From Ruminococcus bicirculans (ex Wegman et al. 2014) (GTDB lineage Bacteria > Bacillota > Clostridia > Oscillospirales > Ruminococcaceae), in assembly GCF_000723465.1 (NCBI RefSeq), contig NZ_HF545616.1, positions 1,364,001 through 1,428,000 on the forward strand: a stretch of DNA of 64,000 nucleotides, written 5' to 3'. The position numbers and the translations under genes were made by a program. Under the pieces are notes generated by a model. It was given only the letters and a program-made list of their open reading frames with translations. It was not told the DNA's origin and searched no databases. Of the stretch, positions 24,411 through 32,353 are shown piece after piece (within the stretch, counting starts at the first letter, position 1; the number at the start of each line of letters is the position of its first letter).

Positions 24411-24550
24411 TGGTGTATTTATTCACAGGAATGATAATCGGAGGGATTATCGGACTGACGGTCGGCAGCCTTGCTGCGGCTTTTAAGGCAGCTGAAAAAG
24501 AGATCGCACGTCTGGACAAGGAGGTAAGTGATGCACACAAACAGAATTAA
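24410..24550 (+). CDS. DUF3789-like small membrane protein
   Basis: The 46-residue protein is one membrane helix (LFTGMIIGGIIGLTVGSLAA) followed by a charged helix (FKAAEKEIARLDKEVSD). It matches the DUF3789 pattern of tiny conjugative-element membrane proteins. The ATG overlaps the previous stop as TAATG. Confidence 0.7.
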   Translation: MVYLFTGMIIGGIIGLTVGSLAAAFKAAEKEIARLDKEVSDAHKQN

Positions 24551-24728
24551 AGCTAAAGTTGACTTCAAGTTCTGCCTCGGCAGTATTCCAGCAATGCTGA
24601 GAGCCACAAAGCCCGTACTTTCGGAAAGGCAGTACAAGGAGCTGTGTAACGAGGTCAATAAAGCCAACGGCTACCTTGAACAGAAACGCATCATATTCAG
24701 CTATGTTGACCCGATAATCAAGGGTTGA
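24531..24728 (+). CDS. Hypothetical small mobile-element protein
   Basis: The 65-residue basic protein overlaps the DUF3789-like gene by 20 bases and follows GGAGGTAAGTG. It contains FCLGSIPAMLRATKPVLSE and AYLEQ-like NGYLEQKRIIFSYVDPII. The family is not recognised. Overlaps on the left side indicate coupled translation. Confidence 0.55.
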   Translation: MHTNRIKAKVDFKFCLGSIPAMLRATKPVLSERQYKELCNEVNKANGYLEQKRIIFSYVDPIIKG

Positions 24729-24822
24729 AAATACAACAAATGAAAATCAGCGGGCAGGCAGTATAGTTCATATCAAATTTGAACGTAAATTGCGCCGTCC
24801 GCGCTAGGACAAGGTTGTTTTG

Positions 24823-24887
24823 CCAACAGCAGATAAAAATCTGGTGCTTGCAAAGCGACTTTTCTGCTGTTGGTATAAACAGCAGAA
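24823..24887 (+). promoter_or_regulatory. Two mutually exclusive hairpins before the adenine methylase gene
   Basis: Arm A (24823-24833, CCAACAGCAGA) pairs perfectly over 11 bp with arm B (24863-24873). Arm B (24862-24871) can instead pair over 10 bp with arm C (24878-24887, AACAGCAGAA). The second hairpin abuts the AAAGGA ribosome site of the gene at 24897. This is the layout of an attenuator or translation switch, inferred from pairing only. Confidence 0.5.
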
Positions 24888-24896
24888 AGGAAAAAA

Positions 24897-25748
24897 ATGA
24901 ACAGTTTTATGTCATGGGTAGGCGGAAAGAAAGCGTTGCGTGACGCCGTGCTTGCTCGCTTTCCTCCATATTATGAACGGTATATCGAGGTTTTCGGGGG
25001 CGCAGGCTGGGTGCTTTTTCGCAAACCGCCCGGTATGGATTTTGAGGTGTACAACGATTTTAACGGAAACCTTGCAAACCTGTACCGCTGTGTAAGAGAT
25101 AAACCGAATAAGCTGAAGTACAAGCTTCGTTATGTCCTCGATTCTCGTGAAGATTTCGACTGGATTGCTAGTCTTCACAAGCGAGGTCTGTTCAGCAGAT
25201 TTCGTGATGTTGACAGGGCGGCGAAGTTTTATCAGCTTATTAGATACAGCTACGCAAGTGGACTTGACAGCTTTGCAAGTCAGCCGCATTCTATTTGGTC
25301 GGATTTCCCGATGATAGACTTGGCGGCAAGAAGATTGCAGAAGGTAGTAGTTGAAAACAAGGATTTTGAAAAGCTGATAAGGCAGTACGATCGCCCCGTC
25401 AGCTTTTTTTACTGCGATCCGCCGTATTTTGCAACCGAAAACTACTACAAGGACGTGGGTTTTAAAACCAAGGATCATATTAGGCTCAGAGATTCGCTAA
25501 TGGATATCAAGGGTAAATTCCTTGTTTCCTACAATGACTGTCCCGAAATCCGTGAGCTGTGGGACAAACCGAATATTCACATTGAGGAAATTTCAAGAAT
25601 AAACAACCTTGCACAAAGATACGATGGAGGTTCGCAGTATGCGGAGCTTTTAATTTCAAATTACGATACAAGCGAGAGATTACGGGCGGTTCGCCAACTT
25701 TCGCTGTTTGACGATGAAACAGACAATTTTGGAGGTATAATTTTATGA
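24897..25748 (+). CDS. DNA adenine methylase (Dam / D12 class)
   Basis: The 283-residue enzyme methylates adenine N6. It has the D12-class N-terminal AdoMet motif FMSWVGGKKALRDAVLARFP, followed by YIEVFGGAGWVLFRK, and the catalytic motif FFYCDPPYFATE. Recognition specificity cannot be read from the sequence. No cognate endonuclease is adjacent. The stop overlaps the next ATG as ATGA. A hairpin pair lies just before the ribosome site. Confidence 0.92.
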   Translation: MNSFMSWVGGKKALRDAVLARFPPYYERYIEVFGGAGWVLFRKPPGMDFEVYNDFNGNLANLYRCVRDKPNKLKYKLRYVLDSREDFDWIASLHKRGLFSRFRDVDRAAKFYQLIRYSYASGLDSFASQPHSIWSDFPMIDLAARRLQKVVVENKDFEKLIRQYDRPVSFFYCDPPYFATENYYKDVGFKTKDHIRLRDSLMDIKGKFLVSYNDCPEIRELWDKPNIHIEEISRINNLAQRYDGGSQYAELLISNYDTSERLRAVRQLSLFDDETDNFGGIIL

Positions 25749-26017
25749 AAAAAATAATTTTTGCACAAGTAATGGCAGACAACGGAAAAAGCGTATTTTC
25801 GGGGCTTTTTGATGAAAACGGCGATCCCGTAAGCGTAGAAACGGAGTGCGATGATAGCGGAGTGACGCTTACGATATGGCGAAATGCTCCCGAAAGAGAA
25901 CGCCGTGACTGCGGTATCTCAGAGGAAGAGATTGAGAGGACTTGCGCTATGCATGATGACTGCAGTGATTGTCCGCTGTGGGATTATTGCAATGAAGATG
26001 AGGAGGTTGTATCATGA
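25745..26017 (+). CDS. Hypothetical cysteine-containing mobile-element protein
   Basis: The 90-residue acidic protein has a C-terminal cysteine cluster CAMHDDCSDCPLWDYC, preceded by a lone Cys (RRDCGI), that may bind a metal ion. It overlaps the methylase stop and the next start by 4 bases each, so the three genes are translationally coupled. I do not recognise a family. Confidence 0.65.
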   Translation: MKKIIFAQVMADNGKSVFSGLFDENGDPVSVETECDDSGVTLTIWRNAPERERRDCGISEEEIERTCAMHDDCSDCPLWDYCNEDEEVVS

Positions 26018-27417
26018 GTTATCTTTATAGACATTCTTTTGAAAACGCTGAACAAAGCGGAGAGATCGAGGCATACCGTGAAAGTCAAAAAGAAAATATC
26101 CGATGTAAAAATGCGATAGAAAAAGCTATTGCGGATAATTTTGACGGCTATTATTTAAGCGATACAGCGGTCAGGACAGCGCTTGCCGATTTCGGTTATG
26201 ACCGCACAATGTGGGTGCTGGCGGTAAGTATTCTGAATAAGAATGATGACGGACGTTTCTCACATGAAAATAAGGAGTGGGCAAGGTCTGTTATCCCCCC
26301 ATATATTTCCCAAAAAGAAATGCGGGAATATTGCGTTGATTCTCATCCTGCCGTGCTTAACGGCTTTATCGATGAGGTCAGAAAGGAATATAGCAAGCTC
26401 GGACTTGTGGGAGAAAAGCAGTGCGTTCACTCCGATAAGCCGCAGGACTACGAAAGAAAGCTGTTGATCCTTAAGCCGGAAATTCTTAATGAGCAGTTCA
26501 AGAGCCCCATAAATCAGTATTTCTACGCAACGGGAGGTTTTGGCTGCGATCCCGAAAAATCGGGCAGAAAGGTGTTCGGGCAGTTTCTTGCGGACGGCGA
26601 GAAGGCGCATTTTTACCGTGAGGATTTCTGCGGAGTTGCGGACTATGATCAGATTCCAAAATGGGCAGTTGAACGGCTTGCGCAGATAGAAGCTCCGCAG
26701 ATGAAAATACGCATATTTCAGATCGATCACGACAAGGACAGTAACAAGCTTGCTTTTATGAATTATGATTACGCACAGGCACACGGCGGCGTGGATTCGT
26801 CCATATACCGTCAGATCTACGGCGGTACGGTAAACTGCAAAAGCCTTGAAAGCGTTTTTGCCCTCTGCAATTCGGACAAAACACCTCCCGGATATTACGG
26901 CGAGTCGATGTCCGTTTCTAATGTTATAGAGGTCTGTGAGGGCAAAAATAAAGGTTTTTACTTCTGCAACAGCGTTGGATTTAAGCCTATTGACTTTGAT
27001 ATTACTCGGACAGACCATAATGATATGATGAAAATTCTTGTAGTGGAGAACGGCAAAACACCATATAAAGCGGAAATTCGGCACGATATCCATGCTATGC
27101 AGTCTGTGGTCGAAGGCTGTATCGAGCCGATATATTTCGAACCAAAGCAGGACGCTCTTGTCTGGTGCAACGACGAGTTTCTGCTGAATAATTCCGAACC
27201 AAACAGAATGGTTGGAGATTGTCTCGTTCACGGTACTTTTTATGTGTCGGGAAACTGCAAAAACGAATACGGCGAATGGGACAGCTGTTCGCTTACCGAC
27301 GAGCAGATCGAGAAATATTCTGAAATATTTGAAACTCCCGTTATTGTATTTGAGCAAGCGGAAGAACTGACCGAGGATTTTGAGGAAACGGAAGAACCTG
27401 AAATTACGATGTCATAA
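26014..27417 (+). CDS. Large DUF3849/DUF3846-type mobile-element protein
   Basis: The 467-residue cytosolic protein joins several domains common in clostridial conjugative elements. An N-terminal DUF3849-like part contains YYLSDTAVRTALADFGYDR. A middle YodL-like part contains RIFQIDHDKDSNKLAFMNYD and SNVIEVCEGKNKGFYF. A C-terminal DUF3846-like part runs through MMKILVVENGKTPYKAEIRH. The last ~25 residues are strongly acidic. Family names are assigned from memory of the motifs. The role is unknown; anti-defence or regulatory functions are possible for this polyvalent-protein class. Confidence 0.7.
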   Translation: MSYLYRHSFENAEQSGEIEAYRESQKENIRCKNAIEKAIADNFDGYYLSDTAVRTALADFGYDRTMWVLAVSILNKNDDGRFSHENKEWARSVIPPYISQKEMREYCVDSHPAVLNGFIDEVRKEYSKLGLVGEKQCVHSDKPQDYERKLLILKPEILNEQFKSPINQYFYATGGFGCDPEKSGRKVFGQFLADGEKAHFYREDFCGVADYDQIPKWAVERLAQIEAPQMKIRIFQIDHDKDSNKLAFMNYDYAQAHGGVDSSIYRQIYGGTVNCKSLESVFALCNSDKTPPGYYGESMSVSNVIEVCEGKNKGFYFCNSVGFKPIDFDITRTDHNDMMKILVVENGKTPYKAEIRHDIHAMQSVVEGCIEPIYFEPKQDALVWCNDEFLLNNSEPNRMVGDCLVHGTFYVSGNCKNEYGEWDSCSLTDEQIEKYSEIFETPVIVFEQAEELTEDFEETEEPEITMS

Positions 27418-27433
27418 ACGAAAGGATCAGGTG

Positions 27434-27745
27434 ATGCAAATGAAAATTACAGCAACAATCAACAGATTTGTTGACAAACAGGATTCATCGGTAAAAGCGT
27501 ATGCCAGCGTGACAATAGACGGAATGTTTGCAGTTCACGGACTGAGAGTAATGGAAACCGAGAAAGGCAGATTTGTAAATATGCCCTCAACTTCATACAC
27601 AGACCGTGACGGCAACAAACAGTATTCGGACATTTTTCACGCAGTCACAAAATCGGCGAGAAATGCGCTTAATCAGGCTGTTCTGAATGCTTACGATGTC
27701 AAACTTCAGCAGATACAGGCAACTATAATGTACCCTAGAAACTGA
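27434..27745 (+). CDS. spoVG: SpoVG-family protein, C-terminus altered by IS insertion
   Basis: SpoVG is a small nucleic-acid-binding regulator. The frame has the family core TATINRFVDKQDSSVKAYAS and VHGLRVMETEKGRFVNMPS, with DIFHAVTKSARNALNQAVL. The IS3-family element begins at 27728, so the last five codons (MYPRN) come from the insertion and the original C-terminus is lost. A second in-frame ATG at 27440 is a possible start. Element-borne SpoVG copies are frequent in clostridial integrative elements. Confidence 0.85.
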   Translation: MQMKITATINRFVDKQDSSVKAYASVTIDGMFAVHGLRVMETEKGRFVNMPSTSYTDRDGNKQYSDIFHAVTKSARNALNQAVLNAYDVKLQQIQATIMYPRN

Positions 27746-27809
27746 ACACAAAATTGCCAAAACATCGTGACAGTGGTATAATAAAAGAAAGAAACAGGAG
27801 GACACGATA

Positions 27810-28148
27810 ATGGCGAAGAGGAACACATACACACCGGAGTACAAGGCAAAAATCGTAATAGAAATACTGGAGGGAGAGCAGACGATCAGCGAGATAGCAA
27901 GTCGTGAAGGAATCAACGTCAATCAGCTGAAAAATTGGAAAAAGGAATTTCTTGAGAATGCATCCCGTGCCTTTAATGGTTCAAAATCAGAAAAGGAAGC
28001 AAAAAGAGCAGCTGAGAACTCAAAAAAGCGGGAAGAAAAGCTTATGCAGAAAATCGGTCACCTGACAGTTCAGGTGGACTGGCTCAAAAAAAAATCTGAA
28101 GAAGTGCTCGGACCTGACTGGAAGGAAAAGTCTGGTTATGAAGAATGA
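27810..28148 (+). CDS. IS3-family transposase OrfA
   Basis: The 112-residue protein has the helix-turn-helix pattern YTPEYKAKIVIEILEGEQTI then SEIASREGINVNQLKNWKKE, and a C-terminal leucine-zipper-like helix. It recognises the element ends. It overlaps orfB by 11 bases. An A-run at 28082-28090 could also allow slippage, but orfB has its own ATG. Confidence 0.92.
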   Translation: MAKRNTYTPEYKAKIVIEILEGEQTISEIASREGINVNQLKNWKKEFLENASRAFNGSKSEKEAKRAAENSKKREEKLMQKIGHLTVQVDWLKKKSEEVLGPDWKEKSGYEE

Positions 28149-28971
28149 TAGGCTGAACATTAAGGAACAGTGTGAACTGCTTGAAATCAACCGCACTTCG
28201 ATGTACTATCAGCCTGTTGAACCGGCAGAAAAAGCCTTGGAGCGTGAGGAATACATCAAATCACGTATTGACTACTGGCACACAAAATTCTGCTACATTG
28301 GTCATCGGAAAATCAAAGAAAAGCTTGTACAGGAAGACGGGATTGCAATCGGCAGAAAGCTTGTCAGACGTTATATGGCGGAAATGAATATCTGTCCGGT
28401 TTATCCGAAATCCAATCTTTCAAAGCCCGGAAAGAACAGTTTAAAATTTCCGTATCTGCTGAAAAATCTAAAAATTGACCGACCAAATCAGGTATGGTCA
28501 ATTGACATCACCTATATCAAAATGGGGCGTAGCCATATGTATCTGACAGCGATTATTGATTGGTACAGCCGTTTTATCGTGGGCTATGAATTGTCTGATA
28601 CGCTGGATACTGCACCGGTTTTAGCAGCAGTCACAAATGCCATGGAACAATACGGCAATCCTGAAATTATCAATTCTGATCAGGGCAGCCAGTTTACAAG
28701 CAATGACTATATTGAATTTCTGAAAGCGAAGAATATCCGCCAGAGTATGGACGGAAAAGCTAGATGGGTGGATAATGTGGTAATTGAACGCTGGTTTCGC
28801 AGCTTGAAAACGGAGTTGATTTATATCAATGAATACAGCAATCCCAGAGAGCTGCGCCAGCAGATTGGTAGTTACATCAAGGATTACAACAACGAAAGAC
28901 CCCATCAGGCGCTTGGCTACAAGTTGCCTGTGCAGGTTTACCAAGCCAAGTCTGTATGCAATGCTGCATAA
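28138..28971 (+). CDS. IS3-family transposase OrfB (DDE integrase core)
   Basis: The 277-residue protein has the DDE residues in WSIDITYI, NSDQGSQFTS and VVIERWFRSLKTE, and the N-terminal HTH_21 region with GHRKIKEKL. All catalytic residues are present and the frame is open, so the element may still be active. The frame lies in a different phase from orfA, and its ATG lies inside the end of orfA. Confidence 0.93.
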   Translation: MKNDRLNIKEQCELLEINRTSMYYQPVEPAEKALEREEYIKSRIDYWHTKFCYIGHRKIKEKLVQEDGIAIGRKLVRRYMAEMNICPVYPKSNLSKPGKNSLKFPYLLKNLKIDRPNQVWSIDITYIKMGRSHMYLTAIIDWYSRFIVGYELSDTLDTAPVLAAVTNAMEQYGNPEIINSDQGSQFTSNDYIEFLKAKNIRQSMDGKARWVDNVVIERWFRSLKTELIYINEYSNPRELRQQIGSYIKDYNNERPHQALGYKLPVQVYQAKSVCNAA

Positions 28972-29056
28972 ATTTTGCTTACGTTTTTTGGATGGCTATA
29001 CAAAGTTTTCGCTGTCACGATAATTTTTTTCATTTGTGTCTTGACAAGGGGGACAT

Positions 29057-29319
29057 TATATTTGTTTGCAGACCAATTTGGTGGTTCTCCGGATTTGGAT
29101 AACCTGGTTTCGCAGAGAAGTGATTTAAATAGAGCTGTAAAAAATACAGATAATTATCGCAGTATGGAAAGGGAGTGGTCAAATGCATTAAAAAATGGAC
29201 AAAACGTTACTGATGTAGATATTAAGTTATCATATAAAAACGGTTCATCTCGTCCTTCTTCTTTTAACGTATCCTACAAAATTGACGGTGAACTGTTTAG
29301 ACGAATATTTAAACAATAG
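29057..29319 (+). pseudogene. Nuclease-toxin C-terminal fragment (DNA/RNA non-specific endonuclease type)
   Basis: The frame continuing out of the IS reads LFADQFGGSPDLDNLVSQ, DNYRSMEREWSNALKNGQNV and SFNVSYKIDGELFRR. This is the end of the YeeF/LXG-type nuclease domain, where active toxins have a DRGHLIADQFGG motif. The catalytic H is missing here because the upstream sequence is the IS end. Everything N-terminal of this (LXG or other delivery domain) is gone. A YezG-like immunity gene follows at 29343. Confidence 0.75.
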
Positions 29320-29342
29320 AAATAATTTAAAGGAGAATTGAT

Positions 29343-29777
29343 ATGTTACAAGGATTTGAAGATGCTTTTACAGATGCGCAGGCAAGAACGATATCGCTAG
29401 CTTTAGAGTTATTAGAAAATAACAAGAAAGAAGCTGATATGATATATATTTATATTTATCAAAGTGATACGCAGATTTTTTTTAACGCATTTTTTGCTAA
29501 AGATAAGAAAATCTACCTTTTAAACAATTGGTTCGATGACGATCAAATCAATGATTTTTTTGACTGCGGTGTGGAAGATGTTGACAATATTGTTGAAGTA
29601 TGTGATACTTACGATGGTAAATGCCCATATGAGTTTAAATTAAGTTACAATGTTAAGACTAAGTCTTTTGATGCGAAATACAACTATGATGATATTGCAA
29701 TGGAGAATGATGTTGACTTAGTAGATATTTATAAAGAATGGCAGAAAGAATGTGAGTCCGAAATCTCTTGTAATTGA
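29343..29777 (+). CDS. YezG/DUF600-like immunity protein (first copy)
   Basis: The 144-residue acidic protein has the pattern FEDAFTDAQARTISLALELL at the start and YEFKLSYNVKTKSFDAKYNY near the end, as in YezG-type antitoxins that neutralise YeeF-type nucleases. AAGGAGAATTGAT precedes the ATG. It follows the nuclease-toxin fragment directly, which supports the assignment. It is about half identical to the second copy at 29854. Confidence 0.75.
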   Translation: MLQGFEDAFTDAQARTISLALELLENNKKEADMIYIYIYQSDTQIFFNAFFAKDKKIYLLNNWFDDDQINDFFDCGVEDVDNIVEVCDTYDGKCPYEFKLSYNVKTKSFDAKYNYDDIAMENDVDLVDIYKEWQKECESEISCN

Positions 29778-29782
29778 GACTG

Positions 29783-29836
29783 TTAGCATTTGATGTTTCA
29801 TACAAAATAGATGGCAAATTTATTAATCCCCATTAA
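29783..29836 (+). pseudogene. Residual toxin tail (17 codons)
   Basis: The frame reads LAFDVSYKIDGKFINPH and stop. It matches the last residues of the preceding toxin fragment (SFNVSYKIDGELF) and sits directly before the second YezG-like gene. It is what remains of a second toxin end and marks a duplicated toxin-immunity cassette. Confidence 0.7.
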
Positions 29837-29853
29837 AAAATAGGAGGTTAACC

Positions 29854-30285
29854 ATGTTAAAAGGATTTGAAGACGCATTTGTTGATGCACAAGCTAATGT
29901 TATTTCGCTTTGCCTTGAATTACTTAAGAATTCTGAAAAGAGTGCAGACGTTATATATGTATACATATTACAAAATGATAACGAAGAGTATATTGACGCA
30001 TTTTTTGAGAAAGATGGCAAGTTGTTCACAACCAATGATTGGTGTTCAGATGCTCAAATTAAGGAATTCTTTCATTGTGGAATAGAAGATATAGAAAGCA
30101 TTGTTGAGCTTTGTGATACCTATGATGCAAAGTGTCCACACGAATTCAAATTAGTATACAATGTTAACTCTAAGTCATTTGACTCAAATTACAATTATGA
30201 AAATGTAACTGATGTTTATGATAAGGATGTAATTGAGTTAGTCGAAGAATGGTTTAATGAATGCAAAAAAAATATAAGTCATTGA
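29854..30285 (+). CDS. YezG/DUF600-like immunity protein (second copy)
   Basis: The 143-residue protein shares with the first copy FEDAF, IVELCDTYDAKCPHEFKL and YNVNSKSFDSNYNY. TAGGAGGTTAACC gives an excellent ribosome site. It remains intact although its toxin has been reduced to 17 codons, the typical fate of orphan immunity genes kept for protection against relatives. Confidence 0.75.
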   Translation: MLKGFEDAFVDAQANVISLCLELLKNSEKSADVIYVYILQNDNEEYIDAFFEKDGKLFTTNDWCSDAQIKEFFHCGIEDIESIVELCDTYDAKCPHEFKLVYNVNSKSFDSNYNYENVTDVYDKDVIELVEEWFNECKKNISH

Positions 30286-30367
30286 TAAATTTTAAAAGAT
30301 AAAATTATGGTTGAAGTCAATGAGCAATTAGCTGAAGTTATATCCAACTCACAAATAGCCTTTTTAA

Positions 30368-30934
30368 ACGGCAAGCTGCAGGAAGCATTCAGTCTATACT
30401 CAACACTTATACGTTCAAGGTAGAGGCTTTATCAATGCAGGAAGTCTTCTTGTTGGTGATAAGCTTATCAGTGTGAATGGTGAAGACTTAGTAATTGTGA
30501 AATTCTTCATTGAAGAAACTGCTGAATCTGTTTCCGTGTATAATTTTCAGGTTGAGGATTATCATACTTACTTTGTTGGTGAGTGTGCGGTTTGGGTACA
30601 TAATGCGGAGTGCATCGTACGCAAGAATGGTGAGATTGAGATTACAGATTGGGAAGGTTATCCAAAAGGTGGACCAAAGCCAGATGGAAAACTTAAACTT
30701 CTTGAAGGAGAAGAATATACAAAAGCAAGAAAATCTGCTAATAGTGAAAATGCTCAGATTCATAGACAAAATCCTGAATTAAAAGGAAAACAAATTCATG
30801 AAGTACATCCTGTTAAATTTAGTGGTAGCCCAACGAACCATTCTAATAAAATTGCGCTTACGCAGTCTGAACATGCAAAATACACCAAGTTTTGGAAGCG
30901 AATACAAGCTCAAGCAAAAAATCAAATGAAATGA
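30368..30934 (+). pseudogene. HINT-linked HNH-type toxin fragment
   Basis: The open frame lacks a start and has lost its N-terminal delivery part. It begins in the HINT (pretoxin splicing) domain with QHLYVQGRGFINAGSLLVGD, continues to VYNFQVEDYHTYFVGECAVW then VHNAEC, and ends in a nuclease-like domain. That domain carries IHEVHPVKFSGSPTNHSNKI and EHAKYTKFWKRIQ, where the His residues resemble HNH-type catalytic groups. A stop at 30365 closes the frame upstream. The toxin module looks intact; the secretion part does not. Confidence 0.75.
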
Positions 30935-30944
30935 GGAAAGAAGA

Positions 30945-32135
30945 ATGAATATAGCGGAAAAATATATGACGGATATGGAATTGAATGAACCAAGCAATCC
31001 ATTAGAAATAAATAAAACTGAAGATAAATTAAAAATTAAATTTCCGGAACAGTATAAAAAGTTTTTGCTATCTCATAACGGGGCTGAGGGTTCTATAGGC
31101 GAAAATTCGTATCTCGTTATATGGTCAATTGAAGATACGCTTAATTTTGTTTCATCAGTAAATTCAATGTCAATAAAAGAAATAGTTACGGAATCCGGAT
31201 TTGCTCGTTTTACGGTATTGATTTTTGCACAGGCATTATTCTTTATTTCAGTAAAGTTGATGCTGAAATTATTGGCAACGACTTCTGAGAACTTTAATGC
31301 AGTTGAGTGGATCGCTATTATATTAATACTTGCAATATCCATTATTATGATGTTCTTACTTCATTTGATAGCTATTGATTCAACGCAGAGACTCTATATA
31401 AACTTATTGATTTTAACGATAGTTGCAGTTAACATTATAATCTTTTATATGATTGATTCTATTTCTGTGAAAAATAATCAGAAAAAAGAACTGGAACTTT
31501 TAAAGGTCCAAGAGCAATACGGTCACCAATATATAGAGAATGCAAGTCAGCAATATGATTCGATAAGAAAGATTAGACATGATTTGAAAGATCAGTTGTC
31601 CGCTGTATATACAATGATAGCTCAGGGACACGCAGATGAATCAATGAAGTACATAGAGAAATATGTTAACGTTATATCAATCAGTGAAAGCTTTGTAAAT
31701 ACAGACAATTATATTGTAAATGCTATTATAAATTCTAAGTTTGCAGTCGCAGCGACAGAAGGAATCAGAACAAATTGCAGCTGCATTAAGAGCTTTGATG
31801 GTATAGATGATATTGATATGCTTCATATTTTAAGCAATACGCTTGACAATGCTATAACGGCTAGTGAAAAAATAACTGACGAGTCAGAAAGGTTCATTAA
31901 CCTTGACATCAGTAAAACAATGGACATATATAGAATAGTAGTCAGAAATGCAATAAATGAGTCTGTTTTAAAAAGAAATCCGAGCCTTAAAACAACAAAA
32001 TTAAATGTTCATAAGCATGGGTGGGGAATTAAAATAATACGAGAGATTGCAGAAAAATATCAGGGAAGATGTGAATTTTACGAATCGGATAAAGTGTTCA
32101 CATGTTTGATAACGTTAAAATCAACTTTACTGTAA
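30945..32135 (+). CDS. SMI1/KNR4 immunity fragment fused to truncated AgrC-like histidine kinase
   Basis: The 396-residue frame joins two unrelated parts. Residues 1-~60 match the start of SMI1/KNR4 immunity proteins (NPLEINKTEDKLKIKFPEQY, FLLSHNGAEGSIGENSYLV). From about residue 75 it is an AgrC-type kinase with only three membrane helices. It keeps the H-box IRHDLKDQ (His212), the N-box LSNTLDNAITASEKI and the GHL-type HGWGIKIIREIAEKYQGRC. Normal AgrC has six or seven helices, so the peptide-sensing half is reduced. The junction has no stop or frameshift. It lies 10 bases after the toxin fragment and before agrBD. No AgrA gene is visible. Confidence 0.75.
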   Translation: MNIAEKYMTDMELNEPSNPLEINKTEDKLKIKFPEQYKKFLLSHNGAEGSIGENSYLVIWSIEDTLNFVSSVNSMSIKEIVTESGFARFTVLIFAQALFFISVKLMLKLLATTSENFNAVEWIAIILILAISIIMMFLLHLIAIDSTQRLYINLLILTIVAVNIIIFYMIDSISVKNNQKKELELLKVQEQYGHQYIENASQQYDSIRKIRHDLKDQLSAVYTMIAQGHADESMKYIEKYVNVISISESFVNTDNYIVNAIINSKFAVAATEGIRTNCSCIKSFDGIDDIDMLHILSNTLDNAITASEKITDESERFINLDISKTMDIYRIVVRNAINESVLKRNPSLKTTKLNVHKHGWGIKIIREIAEKYQGRCEFYESDKVFTCLITLKSTLL

Positions 32136-32263
32136 AACGTTAAAATCTCTTTGTATTGGCAAATTTAAGTCATAGCAAATTGAGAGAAACAAATTAAATT
32201 TATAACGAAAAAGGGAGCTGTTACGCCGGTTTTTATATGGTGGACAGTTCTCTTTTTGTATTT

Positions 32264-32298
32264 CACGACAAAAACTTACACGTCACGCCAAATTGCTT
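32264..32298 (+). promoter_or_regulatory. Direct repeats before agrBD (candidate LytTR/AgrA-type boxes)
   Basis: CACGACAAAAACTT (32264-32277) and CACGCCAAATTGCTT (32284-32298) start 20 bases apart, roughly two helical turns, and end at the TTGACT -35. Two-box direct repeats spaced this way are how AgrA/LytTR regulators bind. The exact consensus for this lineage is unknown to me, so this is a candidate only. Confidence 0.4.
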
Positions 32299-32324
32299 GA
32301 CTTGATTGTAAATAACTTGTATAT
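32296..32324 (+). promoter_or_regulatory. Promoter for agrB-agrD
   Basis: The -35 TTGACT lies near 32297-32302 and a -10 TATATT near 32320-32325, with 17 bases between. The start would be about 20-25 bases before the agrB ATG. Confidence 0.6.
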
Positions 32325-32353
32325 TATAGTAAATAAAAGACTTGGTGGAAGTA

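Larger units (their letters stand above)
27728..29056 (+). mobile_element. IS3-family insertion sequence
   Basis: The element is 1329 bp, with imperfect terminal inverted repeats starting ATGTACCC on the left and ATGTCCCC on the right, sharing ACACAAA inside. The 4-base TATA at 27724-27727 and 29057-29060 is a candidate target duplication, though it is short and AT-rich. It carries orfA and orfB with small overlap. It separates a SpoVG gene from a nuclease-toxin tail that do not naturally belong together. Confidence 0.85.

Noticed and set aside
28082-28090. Programmed frameshift in the IS3-family element at a run of nine A residues
   Set aside because: The phase of orfB does not fit a -1 slip at this run and orfB has its own ATG, so coupled initiation is simpler.
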